Assembly: GCA_023392635.1 (NCBI GenBank)
Contig: JAEVYS010000023.1
Coordinates: forward strand, 1 to 64,000
DNA: 64,000 bases
Direction of reading: 5' to 3'
Source of the DNA: Actinomycetes bacterium
GTDB lineage: Bacteria > Actinomycetota > Actinomycetes > Propionibacteriales > Propionibacteriaceae
Every line of letters starts with the position of its first letter. The stretch's first letter is position 1. Made by a program: the position numbers and the translations under genes. Positions 13,510-21,307 of the stretch are shown one piece after another. A model generated the notes under the pieces. The model had not been told where the DNA came from. It saw only the letters and a list, made by a program, of their open reading frames with translations, and did no database searches.

Positions 13510-14793
13510 ATGACGACCCTGACCCCGTACGAGTTCGAGCAGGCCGGGGGCACCCGCGAGTGGCGGGCGCTCAACGCCGGCGCCGACACCTGGTTCGGCA
13601 CCGATTCGCACCGCGCCGGTGCCCGCTTCGTGCGGGTGGTGGCAGCGCTCGCGGAAGCCGCCGGCCACCACCCCGACGTCGACCTGCGCGCGCGTGGCGT
13701 CCACCTGCGCGTCTTCAGCCACGACGTGGGCCGGCTCACCGGGCGCGACGTGTCCCTCGCCCGCGAGATCTCCGCTGCGGCCGCGGAACTCGGGCTGCGC
13801 GCCGACCCGTCGGCGGTGCAGCGGCTGCAGGTGGCGATCGACGCGACGGACGTGTCGGCGGTCGCGCCGTTCTGGCAGGCGGCCTTCCGCTACGACCGGG
13901 AGGACGGCGACCGGCTCGTCGACCCGCTGGGACGCCATCCCCGGTTCTGGTTCCAGCAACTCGACACCCCGCGGCCCCTGCGCAACCGCATCCATCTCGA
14001 CGCGGGGGGCCCGTGGGAGCTGGTGGACGGCACGACGAAGGCCCTGCTCGCCGCCGGCGGCCGGATCACCCACCAGAACGCCTGGTGGCGGACGATCGCC
14101 GACGCCGAGGGCAACGAGGCCGATGTCTTCCCGCTCGTCGCCGAGAACGGTACCTTCGCCGATCCCGACGCCGGTGACTGGCGACTCACGCTGACCGCAG
14201 CCGCCCACTACCCGACGAGCTCGTTCCTCCAGGGCGTGGACCTCCTGGAGGCGGTGGCGGCCCTGGCCGATGACGCCGGCCTGCCACTGATGATCGACCT
14301 GCGCTACCCGGGCGTCACCGTCGACGGCGGCAAGGACCAGCACGAGGCCGAGGGCTTCCTCGCCCTCGCCCGAGCAGTCCAGTCGGCCGCCCGGAGGCTC
14401 GGGCTCGTCGCCGACCCCGCCGGCGTGAGGGACTTCCAGATCGGCATCGACGCGCTCGACATCCCGGCCGTCAAGGCGTTCTGGCGGACGGCGCTCGACT
14501 ACGTGGAGGACCCGCGTCCCCAACTGGACGACCTCTTCGACCCGCGTCGGATCAACCCGCCGGTGTTCTTCCAGCAGCTGGATGCACCGCGGCAGCAGCG
14601 GAACCGGATCCACCTGGACCTGTTCGTGTCGGCCGAGGACGCCCAGGCGCGCGTGGAAGCAGCCGTCGCCGCCGGCGGCAGGATCGTGTCCGAGGCGCAC
14701 GCCCCGTCGTGGTGGACGGTCGCCGACCCCGAGGGCAACGAACTGGACATCGCCGTCTCCGTCGGGCGGGCCGAGCGGGATGCCTCCGGCTGA
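13510..14793 (+). CDS. Duplicated pterin-dehydratase-like/VOC fusion protein
   Basis: A 427-aa protein made of two similar halves. Residues about 1-90 resemble 4a-hydroxytetrahydrobiopterin dehydratase (PCD/DCoH): AEAAGHHPDVDLR then FSHDVGRLTGRD. About 95-205 is a glyoxalase/VOC domain (LQVAIDATDVSAVAPFW ... RNRIHLD ... DAEGNEADVF). The second half repeats this: a PCD-like part that has lost the HH pair (DAGLPLMIDLRYPGVTV) and a second VOC domain (FQIGIDALDIPAVKAFW ... RNRIHLDLF ... DPEGNELDI). PCD recycles pterin cofactors; VOC domains bind metals or hydrophobic ligands. ATG 13495 is an in-frame alternative start; neither has a clear ribosome site. Catalytic activity is uncertain. Confidence 0.82.
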   Translation: MTTLTPYEFEQAGGTREWRALNAGADTWFGTDSHRAGARFVRVVAALAEAAGHHPDVDLRARGVHLRVFSHDVGRLTGRDVSLAREISAAAAELGLRADPSAVQRLQVAIDATDVSAVAPFWQAAFRYDREDGDRLVDPLGRHPRFWFQQLDTPRPLRNRIHLDAGGPWELVDGTTKALLAAGGRITHQNAWWRTIADAEGNEADVFPLVAENGTFADPDAGDWRLTLTAAAHYPTSSFLQGVDLLEAVAALADDAGLPLMIDLRYPGVTVDGGKDQHEAEGFLALARAVQSAARRLGLVADPAGVRDFQIGIDALDIPAVKAFWRTALDYVEDPRPQLDDLFDPRRINPPVFFQQLDAPRQQRNRIHLDLFVSAEDAQARVEAAVAAGGRIVSEAHAPSWWTVADPEGNELDIAVSVGRAERDASG

Positions 14794-14861
14794 GCGGAGG
14801 GGCCGCAACGAACGGGGGTCGGCGAGCGTGGTAACGGCGACCGACAAGGAAGGACTCCCGG

Positions 14862-15311
14862 ATGCGCCCTGTGGTGATCCTCGCTGTGGTGCTCAGCGGC
14901 TGCGCCGCCGTCCCGGCCGTCCCGGCGGCCGGACCTCCCAGTCCGCAGCCGGTCGTGCTCCTGGTCAAGGCCGAGCGCAGGGGTGGCCTGTGCGTGTCGG
15001 GCTCGATGTGCGAATCCAGCATCACGGTGCGCACTGACGGCACGTACACCTGGCGGGGAAACGCCGACGGACGCAGCGGGACGCTTTCCCCCGACCGGTT
15101 CGAGGCGCTCGCCGCGGCGGTCGAGCAGACGGGACTCGCGTCCGCTCCGCCCTTCACGGGCACGTGCCCGGTGGCTTACGACGGTCAGGAACAGGTGCTC
15201 ACCTGGCTCGTCGATGGGGAGCCGGTGAGCAGTGCCTCCTGCGAGCGCGTGTTCGATCCCGCCGACCCGCTCGTGGTCGCCGCGGAGGAGCTCTACGCCG
15301 AACTGGCCTGA
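14862..15311 (+). CDS. Putative lipoprotein
   Basis: A 149-aa exported protein. The N-terminus is a short lipoprotein signal (MRPVVILAVVLSGC), with the lipobox LSGC placing the lipidated Cys at residue 14. A Pro/Ala-rich linker follows, then a compact domain with four further Cys residues that could form two disulfides. No family is recognised. The start has AAGGAAGGA eight bases upstream. It converges on the methionine aminopeptidase gene, leaving only four bases between stops. Confidence 0.75.
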   Translation: MRPVVILAVVLSGCAAVPAVPAAGPPSPQPVVLLVKAERRGGLCVSGSMCESSITVRTDGTYTWRGNADGRSGTLSPDRFEALAAAVEQTGLASAPPFTGTCPVAYDGQEQVLTWLVDGEPVSSASCERVFDPADPLVVAAEELYAELA

Positions 15312-15315
15312 GCGG

Positions 15316-16098
15316 TCACTCCTCCCGCGCCGCGGGCGTGGTGAGGATCTCGGGGCCGTCGGGGGTGATCGCGATCGTGTGCTCGGTGTGCGCCGTGCGG
15401 GAGCCCGTCGCGCTGCGCAGGGTCCAGCCGTCCGCGTCGGTGACGAGCGCGTCGGTGTCCTCCATCACCCATGGCTCCAGCGCGAGGACGAGGCCCGGCC
15501 GTAACCGGAAGCCGCGCCCGGGACGCCCGTTGTTGGGGAGGTGCGGATCCTGGTGCATGGTCGACCCGACGCCGTGGCCGCCGAACTCGGTGTTCACCCG
15601 GTAGCCGGCGCCCAGGAGCACGGCGCCGATCGCCGCAGAGACGTCGCCCACCCTGGCGTCCGGAACGGCGGCCGCGATGCCCGCGCGCAGCGCGTCCTGC
15701 GTGGCGGCGATGAGCGCGGCACTCCCGGGCTGGGGCGACGTGCCGACGACGAAGCTGATCGCGGAATCGGCGACGACGCCCCGCAGCGACACCGCCAGGT
15801 CGAGCGACAGCAGGTCGCCGTCCGCGAGCCGGTAGTCGTGGGGCAGGCCGTGGAGGACGGCGTCGTTGACGGACGTGCAGATGTAGTGGCCGAACGGTCC
15901 ACGCCCGAAAGCGGGTGCATAGTCCACGTAGCACGATTCGGCGCCGGCCCGGGTGATCAGGTCCCGCGTCCACGCATCGATCTCGAGCAGGTTGGTCCCC
16001 ACGTCGGTCCGCGCCCTGAGCGTGTGCAGGATGTCCGCGACCAGCGCGCCGGTCGAGCGGGCCAGCGCGAGCCGGCCGGGGGTGAGGATCTCGATCAT
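15316..16098 (-). CDS. map: Methionine aminopeptidase, type I
   Basis: A 260-aa type I methionine aminopeptidase, which removes the initiator Met from new proteins. The pita-bread fold residues are visible: the catalytic His region YICTSVNDAVLHGLP, metal ligands Asp in LSLDLAV and GVVADSA, His in GGHGVG, Glu in ALEPW and Glu in HTEHTIAI. ATG 16098 is chosen because GAAGGA lies upstream and the family starts here; an in-frame ATG ten codons further up overlaps the operator-like repeats. It is divergent from an XRE-type regulator and shares a 55-bp control region with it. A housekeeping map may lie elsewhere in the genome, as actinobacteria often have more than one. Confidence 0.93.
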   Translation of the reverse strand: MIEILTPGRLALARSTGALVADILHTLRARTDVGTNLLEIDAWTRDLITRAGAESCYVDYAPAFGRGPFGHYICTSVNDAVLHGLPHDYRLADGDLLSLDLAVSLRGVVADSAISFVVGTSPQPGSAALIAATQDALRAGIAAAVPDARVGDVSAAIGAVLLGAGYRVNTEFGGHGVGSTMHQDPHLPNNGRPGRGFRLRPGLVLALEPWVMEDTDALVTDADGWTLRSATGSRTAHTEHTIAITPDGPEILTTPAAREE

Positions 16099-16114
16099 CG
16101 CTGTCCTTCCAATA

Positions 16115-16139
16115 ACTATCCCGGTCATACTATCCCGGT
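16115..16139. promoter_or_regulatory. Direct-repeat operator between map and XRE gene
   Basis: Two exact copies of ACTATCCCGGT, at 16115-16125 and 16129-16139, lie 14 bp apart in the divergent promoter region. A TACAAT box follows at 16142-16147, six bases before the XRE start codon. The repeats probably bind the adjacent XRE regulator and could control both genes. Binding is inferred from position only. Confidence 0.65.
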
Positions 16140-16153
16140 ATTACAATCGGGCC

Positions 16154-16453
16154 ATGGTTCGTCTCCCGCTCACGCCCGCCGACATCCGGCGCGGGCAACA
16201 GCTCGGCGCCCTGCTGCGGCGTTCGCGAGGCGAGCGCTCGATGCTGTTCGTCGCGCTGGAAGCAGGGATCTCTCCGGAGACGCTCCGGAAGATCGAGTCC
16301 GGACGGGTCGCGACGCCCGCGTTCACCACGATCGCAGCGCTTGCCCAGGTGCTGGACCTCTCGCTTGACGAGCTGTGGACCGAGGTCCGCCGCGTCGAGC
16401 CGGACGTCGCGCCGCCCGCCACCGTACGCGCGTCGCTCGAGCGGGCGTCCTGA
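16154..16453 (+). CDS. XRE-family transcriptional regulator
   Basis: A 99-aa DNA-binding protein with one helix-turn-helix of the XRE/Cro type (about residues 13-72: LGALLRRSRGERSMLFVALE then GISPETLRKIESGRVATPAF). The C-terminal 25 residues are Pro/Val-rich. No ligand domain is present, so it likely responds by concentration or by partner. ATG 16154 follows TACAAT by six bases, suggesting a leaderless mRNA. The direct repeats upstream make autoregulation, and control of the divergent methionine aminopeptidase, likely. Confidence 0.88.
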   Translation: MVRLPLTPADIRRGQQLGALLRRSRGERSMLFVALEAGISPETLRKIESGRVATPAFTTIAALAQVLDLSLDELWTEVRRVEPDVAPPATVRASLERAS

Positions 16454-16497
16454 CGCCTGGCTTCTCCGGCGGAGGGGCCGAGGGCTAGCGTGTGCTG

Positions 16498-17034
16498 ATG
16501 CGTGAGTTGGTCGGCTACCAGGAGCGCGTCGACTGGCTGGGCGAGTCCGTGCTCTCGCTGGCCGAGGTGTGGCCCGAGGGACGGCTGCGTGCCGTTGTCG
16601 TCGGACTCGGACAGACGCCGGCCAGCGTCCACGCGGGCCACCGCTACCAGGGCGGCCAGGCCGTCAACCTGCGCCGGCTGGCCCGTGCGGGCCTCTTCGC
16701 CCAGCCTGCGGGCCCGGTGTGGGAGGACGTCGCCCTGGCGGCCGGCGTCGGCTTCACCGATGTCGTGCGCCGCCCCATCGGCACGGTGTTCATGGCCGAC
16801 CTGCGACACGGGGGCCCGCTGCTGCGGCGGACGCTGGCTGAGCGGGAGCCGGAACTGGTCGTCTGCCTGAGCAAGGAGCCGGTGGTCGCTCTCCTCGACG
16901 AGGCGTTCGCGCCCGGCGTGCTGCCGGTGCGGACAGCGTGGGGCGGCCAGGTCTTCCGGATGCCGCTGGTCAACCTGCCCGCCGGGCACATGGCCGGGAT
17001 CCTGCGTGAGCTCACGATGCTGCTCGACCGGTGA
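16498..17034 (+). CDS. Uracil-DNA glycosylase-superfamily (Mug-like) protein
   Basis: A 178-aa protein that I place in the uracil-DNA glycosylase superfamily, near the Mug/TDG branch. The motif VVVGLGQTPASVHAGHRYQ matches the VGLNPSPxSxxAGHYYQG pattern of actinobacterial Mug-like proteins, although the usual Asn-Pro is Gly-Gln. The C-terminal NLPAGHM segment may stand for the second active-site motif. Loss of the Asn could weaken or change base excision. ATG 16498 is six bases after a TAGCGT box (16486-16491); GTG 16492 is an alternative. Function is moderately supported only. Confidence 0.6.
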   Translation: MRELVGYQERVDWLGESVLSLAEVWPEGRLRAVVVGLGQTPASVHAGHRYQGGQAVNLRRLARAGLFAQPAGPVWEDVALAAGVGFTDVVRRPIGTVFMADLRHGGPLLRRTLAEREPELVVCLSKEPVVALLDEAFAPGVLPVRTAWGGQVFRMPLVNLPAGHMAGILRELTMLLDR

Positions 17035-17061
17035 GCGGCGGGCCGGAGTAGCGTCGAGGAG

Positions 17062-18453
17062 GTGAGGACGCGGGCACGGCCGACCCTGATCGCGGCAGCA
17101 GCCGTCACCGCCTGCCTCGCCGTGGTCGCCACCGTGGTGGTCGTCACCCGGCCCGCCGGGCCCGCGCCGGTCGACTCGCGTCAGGTCCGCGCAGCGATCA
17201 CGCCGGAGGGTGTCGCTCGGCACCTCGAGGCGCTGCAGGAGATCGCCGACCGCCACCGGGGCAACCGCGCCGCGGGGACGTCCGGGTACGAGGCGTCGTT
17301 GGCCTATGTCGAGGGACAGCTGGCAGGTGCCGGCTACCGCACGCGACGCCAGCAGTTCAGCTACGAGCGTCCCGACTTCACCAGGGCCAGCCTCCGACGG
17401 ACGGCCCCGGTCGCCACTGCGTACACGGTGCTGCGGGACTTCGGACCGCTGGCCTTCTCCGGGACCGGTGCGGTGACGGCACCGGTGAGGGCCGTCGACC
17501 TCCATCTCGAGGGTGACCGCGCGACGACGAGCGGCTGCGACGTGTCGGACTTCACGGAGTTCCGCCGTGGCGACATCGCGCTCGTTCAGCGCGGGACCTG
17601 CCCGTTCGGGGACAAGGTCGAGCGAGCGGCCTCGGCGGGTGCGAGCGCCGTGGTCGTCCTCAACCAGGGGGACGATCCGAGCCGGTTGGGCCTGTTTGCC
17701 GGCACCCTGGGACGGCAGGTGAGCGTCCCGGTCCTGGCGACGACCTTCGACCTGGGGAGGGCGTGGGCCGAGCCGGGCACCGTCCTGGAGCTGGCCGTCG
17801 AGGCGACGGTGGCTCGGGTGGTCACCGAGAACCTGCTCGCCGACACGGCGAGCGGCGCGAGCGCACACACCGTCGTGCTGGGAGCCCACCTGGACGGGGT
17901 GGCGGAGGGTCCGGGCATCAACGACAACGGCTCGGGGACGGCCGCCGTGCTGGAGATCGCCGTCCGGTTCGCCGAGCTCGGGATCCAGCCGCGCAACCGG
18001 GTTCGCTTCGCCTTCTGGGGTGCGGAGGAGGACGGGCTGTACGGGTCGCGGTACTACGTCTCGCAGCTCGACGATGCCGCGCGGCGCGAGACGGCCGTCT
18101 ACCTCAACCTCGACATGGTGGGGTCGCCGAAGGGCGTGGCGTCGGTCTACGGCGGGGGAGACCCCGGCTCGGGGTGGCCGGCCGGGTCCGGCGACGCCCA
18201 GTCGGTGCTTACGGACTTCCTCACGTCGCAGGGGGTGCGCCCGGGCACGGTCACGTTCCGTTCCAGCGACCACGCCTCGTTCCTTGATGCCGGCATCCCG
18301 GCCGGCGGGCTGTTCACCGGGGCGGACGGCGGGGAGGACCCCTGCTACCACCAGGCCTGTGACCGCTCCGCGACGATCAACCGCGGGTTGCTCGGCCTGA
18401 TGGCCGACGCGGCCGCGGACGCCACCTTGACCTTCGCCCAGGCCGCGCGCTGA
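17062..18453 (+). CDS. Secreted M28-family aminopeptidase with PA domain
   Basis: A 463-aa zinc peptidase of family M28, exported by an N-terminal signal or anchor (hydrophobic stretch about 9-29). A protease-associated (PA) insert covers about 120-260 (RGDIALVQRGTCPFGDKV). The metal ligands are readable: His in GAHLDGV, Asp in INDNGSG, Glu pair in WGAEEDGLYGS, Asp in LNLDMVG and His in CYHQACD. It should cleave N-terminal residues from peptides outside the cell. GTG 17062 lies seven bases after TAGCGT (17049-17054), with GAGGAG overlapping the gap. It ends 15 bp from the convergent Lon-N gene. Confidence 0.9.
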   Translation: MRTRARPTLIAAAAVTACLAVVATVVVVTRPAGPAPVDSRQVRAAITPEGVARHLEALQEIADRHRGNRAAGTSGYEASLAYVEGQLAGAGYRTRRQQFSYERPDFTRASLRRTAPVATAYTVLRDFGPLAFSGTGAVTAPVRAVDLHLEGDRATTSGCDVSDFTEFRRGDIALVQRGTCPFGDKVERAASAGASAVVVLNQGDDPSRLGLFAGTLGRQVSVPVLATTFDLGRAWAEPGTVLELAVEATVARVVTENLLADTASGASAHTVVLGAHLDGVAEGPGINDNGSGTAAVLEIAVRFAELGIQPRNRVRFAFWGAEEDGLYGSRYYVSQLDDAARRETAVYLNLDMVGSPKGVASVYGGGDPGSGWPAGSGDAQSVLTDFLTSQGVRPGTVTFRSSDHASFLDAGIPAGGLFTGADGGEDPCYHQACDRSATINRGLLGLMADAAADATLTFAQAAR

Positions 18454-18468
18454 GGAGGCCCGGTGATG

Positions 18469-19119
18469 TCACTGTGGCAGGTCGTCGGGCGCGTCGGAGT
18501 CCCATCCTGCGGTCAGGAGGGCCTCCGCAGCCCTGGTCTCGTCCACGAGCCGGGCCAGCAGCCCGGACGCACTCGTTGAGCGCAGCAGCGCGTACTGGTC
18601 GAGCGCACCGAGCGGGGCGATCCCGGCCACTTGCCAGATCCGCTCGGGCAGCCGCGATGAGAGCTCCGTGTCCGCCGGCCAGCTGAGCTCGATGAACTCG
18701 CTGGCCCGCGCGATCGTGGCCCGCACCAGTGCTTCGGCCGCCTCGAGAGCGGCGGCGGTCGTGTCATCGAACTCGAGCGGGGGAAGCGTGCGAACCCGCG
18801 CCCGCGGGAACGGGTCGTCATCGAGCCACTGGACGACCTCGAACCGCCCACCGCCGGTGGCGACCACCGAGATCGAGTCCGCGGCCTCCTCCACCGAGAC
18901 GATCCGCGCGACCGTCCCCACGCCGAACCGCACGTCCCCGCCCCCGACCTCGGAGCCCCGCTCGATCAGTACCACCCCGAACTCGCGCTGCGCAGTGCCC
19001 AGCACCGCGAGCAACAGCGCGAGGTAGCGCGGCTCGAACACCCGCAGGGGCAACGGCATGCCGGGGAACAGGACAGAACCGAGGGGGAACATCGCCAGCT
19101 CTCGCAGGTCGCCGCTCAT
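18469..19119 (-). CDS. Lon N-terminal-domain protein (stand-alone substrate-binding domain)
   Basis: A 216-aa protein consisting of the LON substrate-binding (PUA-like) domain without ATPase or protease. The conserved start LAMFPLGSVLFPGMPLPL then VFEPRYLALL is diagnostic, and the C-terminal half is helical. Stand-alone Lon-N proteins are common in actinobacteria and have no well-settled role. The ATG at 19119 begins the conserved motif closely. It converges with the M28 peptidase and is 50 bp from the end of the SRPBCC gene. Confidence 0.88.
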   Translation of the reverse strand: MSGDLRELAMFPLGSVLFPGMPLPLRVFEPRYLALLLAVLGTAQREFGVVLIERGSEVGGGDVRFGVGTVARIVSVEEAADSISVVATGGGRFEVVQWLDDDPFPRARVRTLPPLEFDDTTAAALEAAEALVRATIARASEFIELSWPADTELSSRLPERIWQVAGIAPLGALDQYALLRSTSASGLLARLVDETRAAEALLTAGWDSDAPDDLPQ

Positions 19120-19168
19120 GCCTCGATCCTGCCGGACGCCGCCAAGCGCCGGGACGCGTGCGGGCCGG

Positions 19169-19963
19169 TCAGTCGACGGGGAGGGGGAGCTGCTGCAGCC
19201 AGGCTGCCCAGGCGGGCTGCTCCCGGCGCACGTACTCCGCCGCCTCCGCGGAGAAGAGGTAGGCCCGCACGCTCGCCATGGCCCTGCCGTCCCCCTCGTC
19301 GAACACCGAGACGCTCAGCATCCCGGGGACCGGCGCGGTGAGCAGAACGAGCGCCTGGCGCTCACCGACGACCTCGACCGTGCCGGTGCTGCCGCGCAAC
19401 TCGACTTCCGTGCCCCGGGCGTCCAGCCCCAGGGCGCGGCGCAGGGCCGCCCAGATCGTCGCGGCGTCGCCGGCGTGCGAGGCGGCCGCCTCGAGCGGGG
19501 TCGCCTCCTGGCCCGCGAAGTGCGACAGGTACAGGCGCAGGTTGTCGAAGAACGGCAACCAGTTCCTGCCCATGTCCTCCCAGAACTCCTGCTCCCAGTC
19601 GGCACCGATCCCGAAGCCGCTGCTGGTGACGCGCACGACGCACGTGCCGCCGGAACGAGCCTCGACCAGGAACTCTGACGTCAGCGGGCTGAGTTCCTCG
19701 GGATCCTTGCCCATCAGCGCCGCCCAGTCCTCCTCGTACACGAGGCGGCGCGGCGGTTCCCAGTCGGTCACGCGCCCGTCGGAGCCCATGTCCGGGCCCA
19801 TCGCGAAGTGCAGCGAGCCGCCTTCGCGCTCCTCGAGCTGTGTCGGCAGGAACCACGCGCTCATGCCCTTCGCAGTGGCGATGGCCTGCCACACCTGTTC
19901 AGGGGTGCCCGGCACCTCCACGCTGAACGCGAGGCGGTAGGGGACGGTCGGGGTCGCGGTCAT
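19169..19963 (-). CDS. SRPBCC (AHSA1/START-like) domain protein
   Basis: A 264-aa protein with an AHSA1-type SRPBCC fold in its first 150 residues (FSVEVPGTPEQVWQAIA, GRVTDWEPPRRLVYEEDW, then EFWEDMGRNWLPFFDNLRLY). The last 100 residues form a second, less clear domain. These helix-grip proteins bind hydrophobic ligands or act as stress factors; the ligand here is unknown. The start ATG overlaps the stop of the upstream ArsR gene by four bases (ATGA), so the two are translationally coupled, a common ArsR/AHSA1 arrangement. Confidence 0.88.
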   Translation of the reverse strand: MTATPTVPYRLAFSVEVPGTPEQVWQAIATAKGMSAWFLPTQLEEREGGSLHFAMGPDMGSDGRVTDWEPPRRLVYEEDWAALMGKDPEELSPLTSEFLVEARSGGTCVVRVTSSGFGIGADWEQEFWEDMGRNWLPFFDNLRLYLSHFAGQEATPLEAAASHAGDAATIWAALRRALGLDARGTEVELRGSTGTVEVVGERQALVLLTAPVPGMLSVSVFDEGDGRAMASVRAYLFSAEAAEYVRREQPAWAAWLQQLPLPVD

Positions 19964-20538
19964 GGCTTCTCCTCGGGAAGGGGGTGTGCGGCGACGACGA
20001 GCCGGTGCGGGCGCCCGTCGTCGTGGTGGTAGCGCGCGGCCAGGTCGAGCACGGCAGCGGTCAGGTCCTCTGCGAAGGCGGCCCGGTCGGCGGCCGAGCG
20101 GAAGCCGATCCGCGTGTCGATCGCCAGGGTCGGCAGCCGCCTGCCGGTGGCGCCGGCCCGCCGCACCAGGGAGCCGACCTCCCGCACCATTCGTGCAGCC
20201 ACCGCGACGAGGTAGGCGGCCGACAGGTGGTCGGGGTTGGCATCCGGGTTCGCCGCCGCCGGGTTCAGGGCCGCGGGTGACACCACGTAGGACACCGCAG
20301 ACGCCCGCAGGACGCGTTCGGTGATCCCCCCGTGCCGACGTTCCTCGGCCAGCTCCACCAACCCGTGCGCCTCGAGCGCCTTCAGGTGGTAGTTGACCTT
20401 CTGCCGGGCGATCCCGACCCGGGCGGCCAGGCCGGCGGCGGAGGCAGGGACCACCAGTTCGCCGAGGAGCCGCGCCCGTACCGGATCGAGTGCGATCGCT
20501 GCCGCGTCCGCGTTCTCGATGACCTCAACGTCCTGCAC
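19960..20538 (-). CDS. ArsR-like helix-turn-helix regulator
   Basis: A 192-aa regulator with an N-terminal winged helix (ALDPVRARLLGELVVPAS ... ARQKVNYHLKALEAHGLVEL). The C-terminal part is longer than in metal-sensing ArsR proteins, has no Cys cluster, and ends HHDDGRPHRLVVAAHPLPE. It most likely controls its own operon with the SRPBCC gene. GTG 20538 is used; GTG 20547 is an alternative three codons upstream. The perfect TGACAA/TTGTCA palindrome sits 18-35 bp upstream of the start. Confidence 0.85.
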   Translation of the reverse strand: MQDVEVIENADAAAIALDPVRARLLGELVVPASAAGLAARVGIARQKVNYHLKALEAHGLVELAEERRHGGITERVLRASAVSYVVSPAALNPAAANPDANPDHLSAAYLVAVAARMVREVGSLVRRAGATGRRLPTLAIDTRIGFRSAADRAAFAEDLTAAVLDLAARYHHDDGRPHRLVVAAHPLPEEKP

Positions 20539-20555
20539 GACTCTCACCCTGCCCC

Positions 20556-20573
20556 TGACAAGATTTTTTGTCA
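20556..20573. promoter_or_regulatory. Palindromic operator of the ArsR/SRPBCC operon
   Basis: TGACAA (20556-20561) and TTGTCA (20568-20573) form a perfect inverted repeat with an AT-rich six-base spacer, in otherwise very GC-rich DNA. Read on the minus strand it contains TTGACA, a perfect -35 hexamer. Bound regulator would therefore block RNA polymerase. Autoregulation is inferred. Confidence 0.7.
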
Positions 20574-20614
20574 AGAGGGGCGACGCCGGCTCCACGCGTC
20601 ATCTGAGCGCCGGT

Positions 20615-21307
20615 TCAGATCGGATTGATGCGCAGGGAGTCGATGCTGGCGTCCGCAGGGAGATCGACGGCAACGCGGACGGCCTTCGCGACCTCGCCGG
20701 GATCGAGATGGGCGTCCGGGATGTACGGCATGCCCTGCAGCGCGGTCAGCTGTGCCTGCATGTCGGTGGCCACCCGTCCGGGATGGATGGACGTGACGCG
20801 AATCCTGCCGCGCTCGTCCATGCGGAGGGCGTCGGCCAGCGCGGTCAGTGCGAACTTCGACGCGGAGTACAGCGAGAAGCCGCGGTGGGCGGTCAGCCCG
20901 GCCCCGGAGTTGAGGAACACCACCAGTCCGTGGGCGGCACGCAACGCCGGCAGCAGCAGGCGGGTGAGCGTGGCGGGTGCCACCACGTTGAGCTCCATCA
21001 CGTCGCGCCACTCCGCGGTGGTCGAGTCGGCGAGCGGCCCGAACGCGACCAGCCCGGCGGAGTGCACGAGCACGTCCAGCCGCTCGATTCCGGCGACGGC
21101 CCCGGCCAGCGCCGCCTCGTCGGTGAGGTCGACCGCGAACGGCTCTGCCGATTCCAGGACGGCGACCACCTGGGCGACCAGGTCGGCGTCCCGTCCGCCG
21201 ACGAGGATGTGGTGGGTGGGCGAGAGTGCCTGCGCGACCGCGCGCCCGATGCCCCGGGAACCACCGGTGACCAGTGCGACCGGGCGGCTCGTCCCTGGGG
21301 ACGTCAT
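20615..21307 (-). CDS. Short-chain dehydrogenase/reductase
   Basis: A 230-aa NAD(P)-dependent SDR oxidoreductase. The Rossmann motif TGGSRGIG is near residue 16, an altered NNAG motif reads HSAG, the catalytic Ser is in LNSGAG and the Tyr/Lys pair in YSASK. It lacks a membrane segment. Its ATG overlaps the stop of the UbiA gene by four bases, so the two are coupled. In mycobacteria a UbiA phosphoribosyltransferase works with the SDR DprE2 to make decaprenylphosphoryl-arabinose; this SDR is shorter than DprE2 (about 254 aa), so that role is only a possibility. Confidence 0.85.
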   Translation of the reverse strand: MTSPGTSRPVALVTGGSRGIGRAVAQALSPTHHILVGGRDADLVAQVVAVLESAEPFAVDLTDEAALAGAVAGIERLDVLVHSAGLVAFGPLADSTTAEWRDVMELNVVAPATLTRLLLPALRAAHGLVVFLNSGAGLTAHRGFSLYSASKFALTALADALRMDERGRIRVTSIHPGRVATDMQAQLTALQGMPYIPDAHLDPGEVAKAVRVAVDLPADASIDSLRINPI

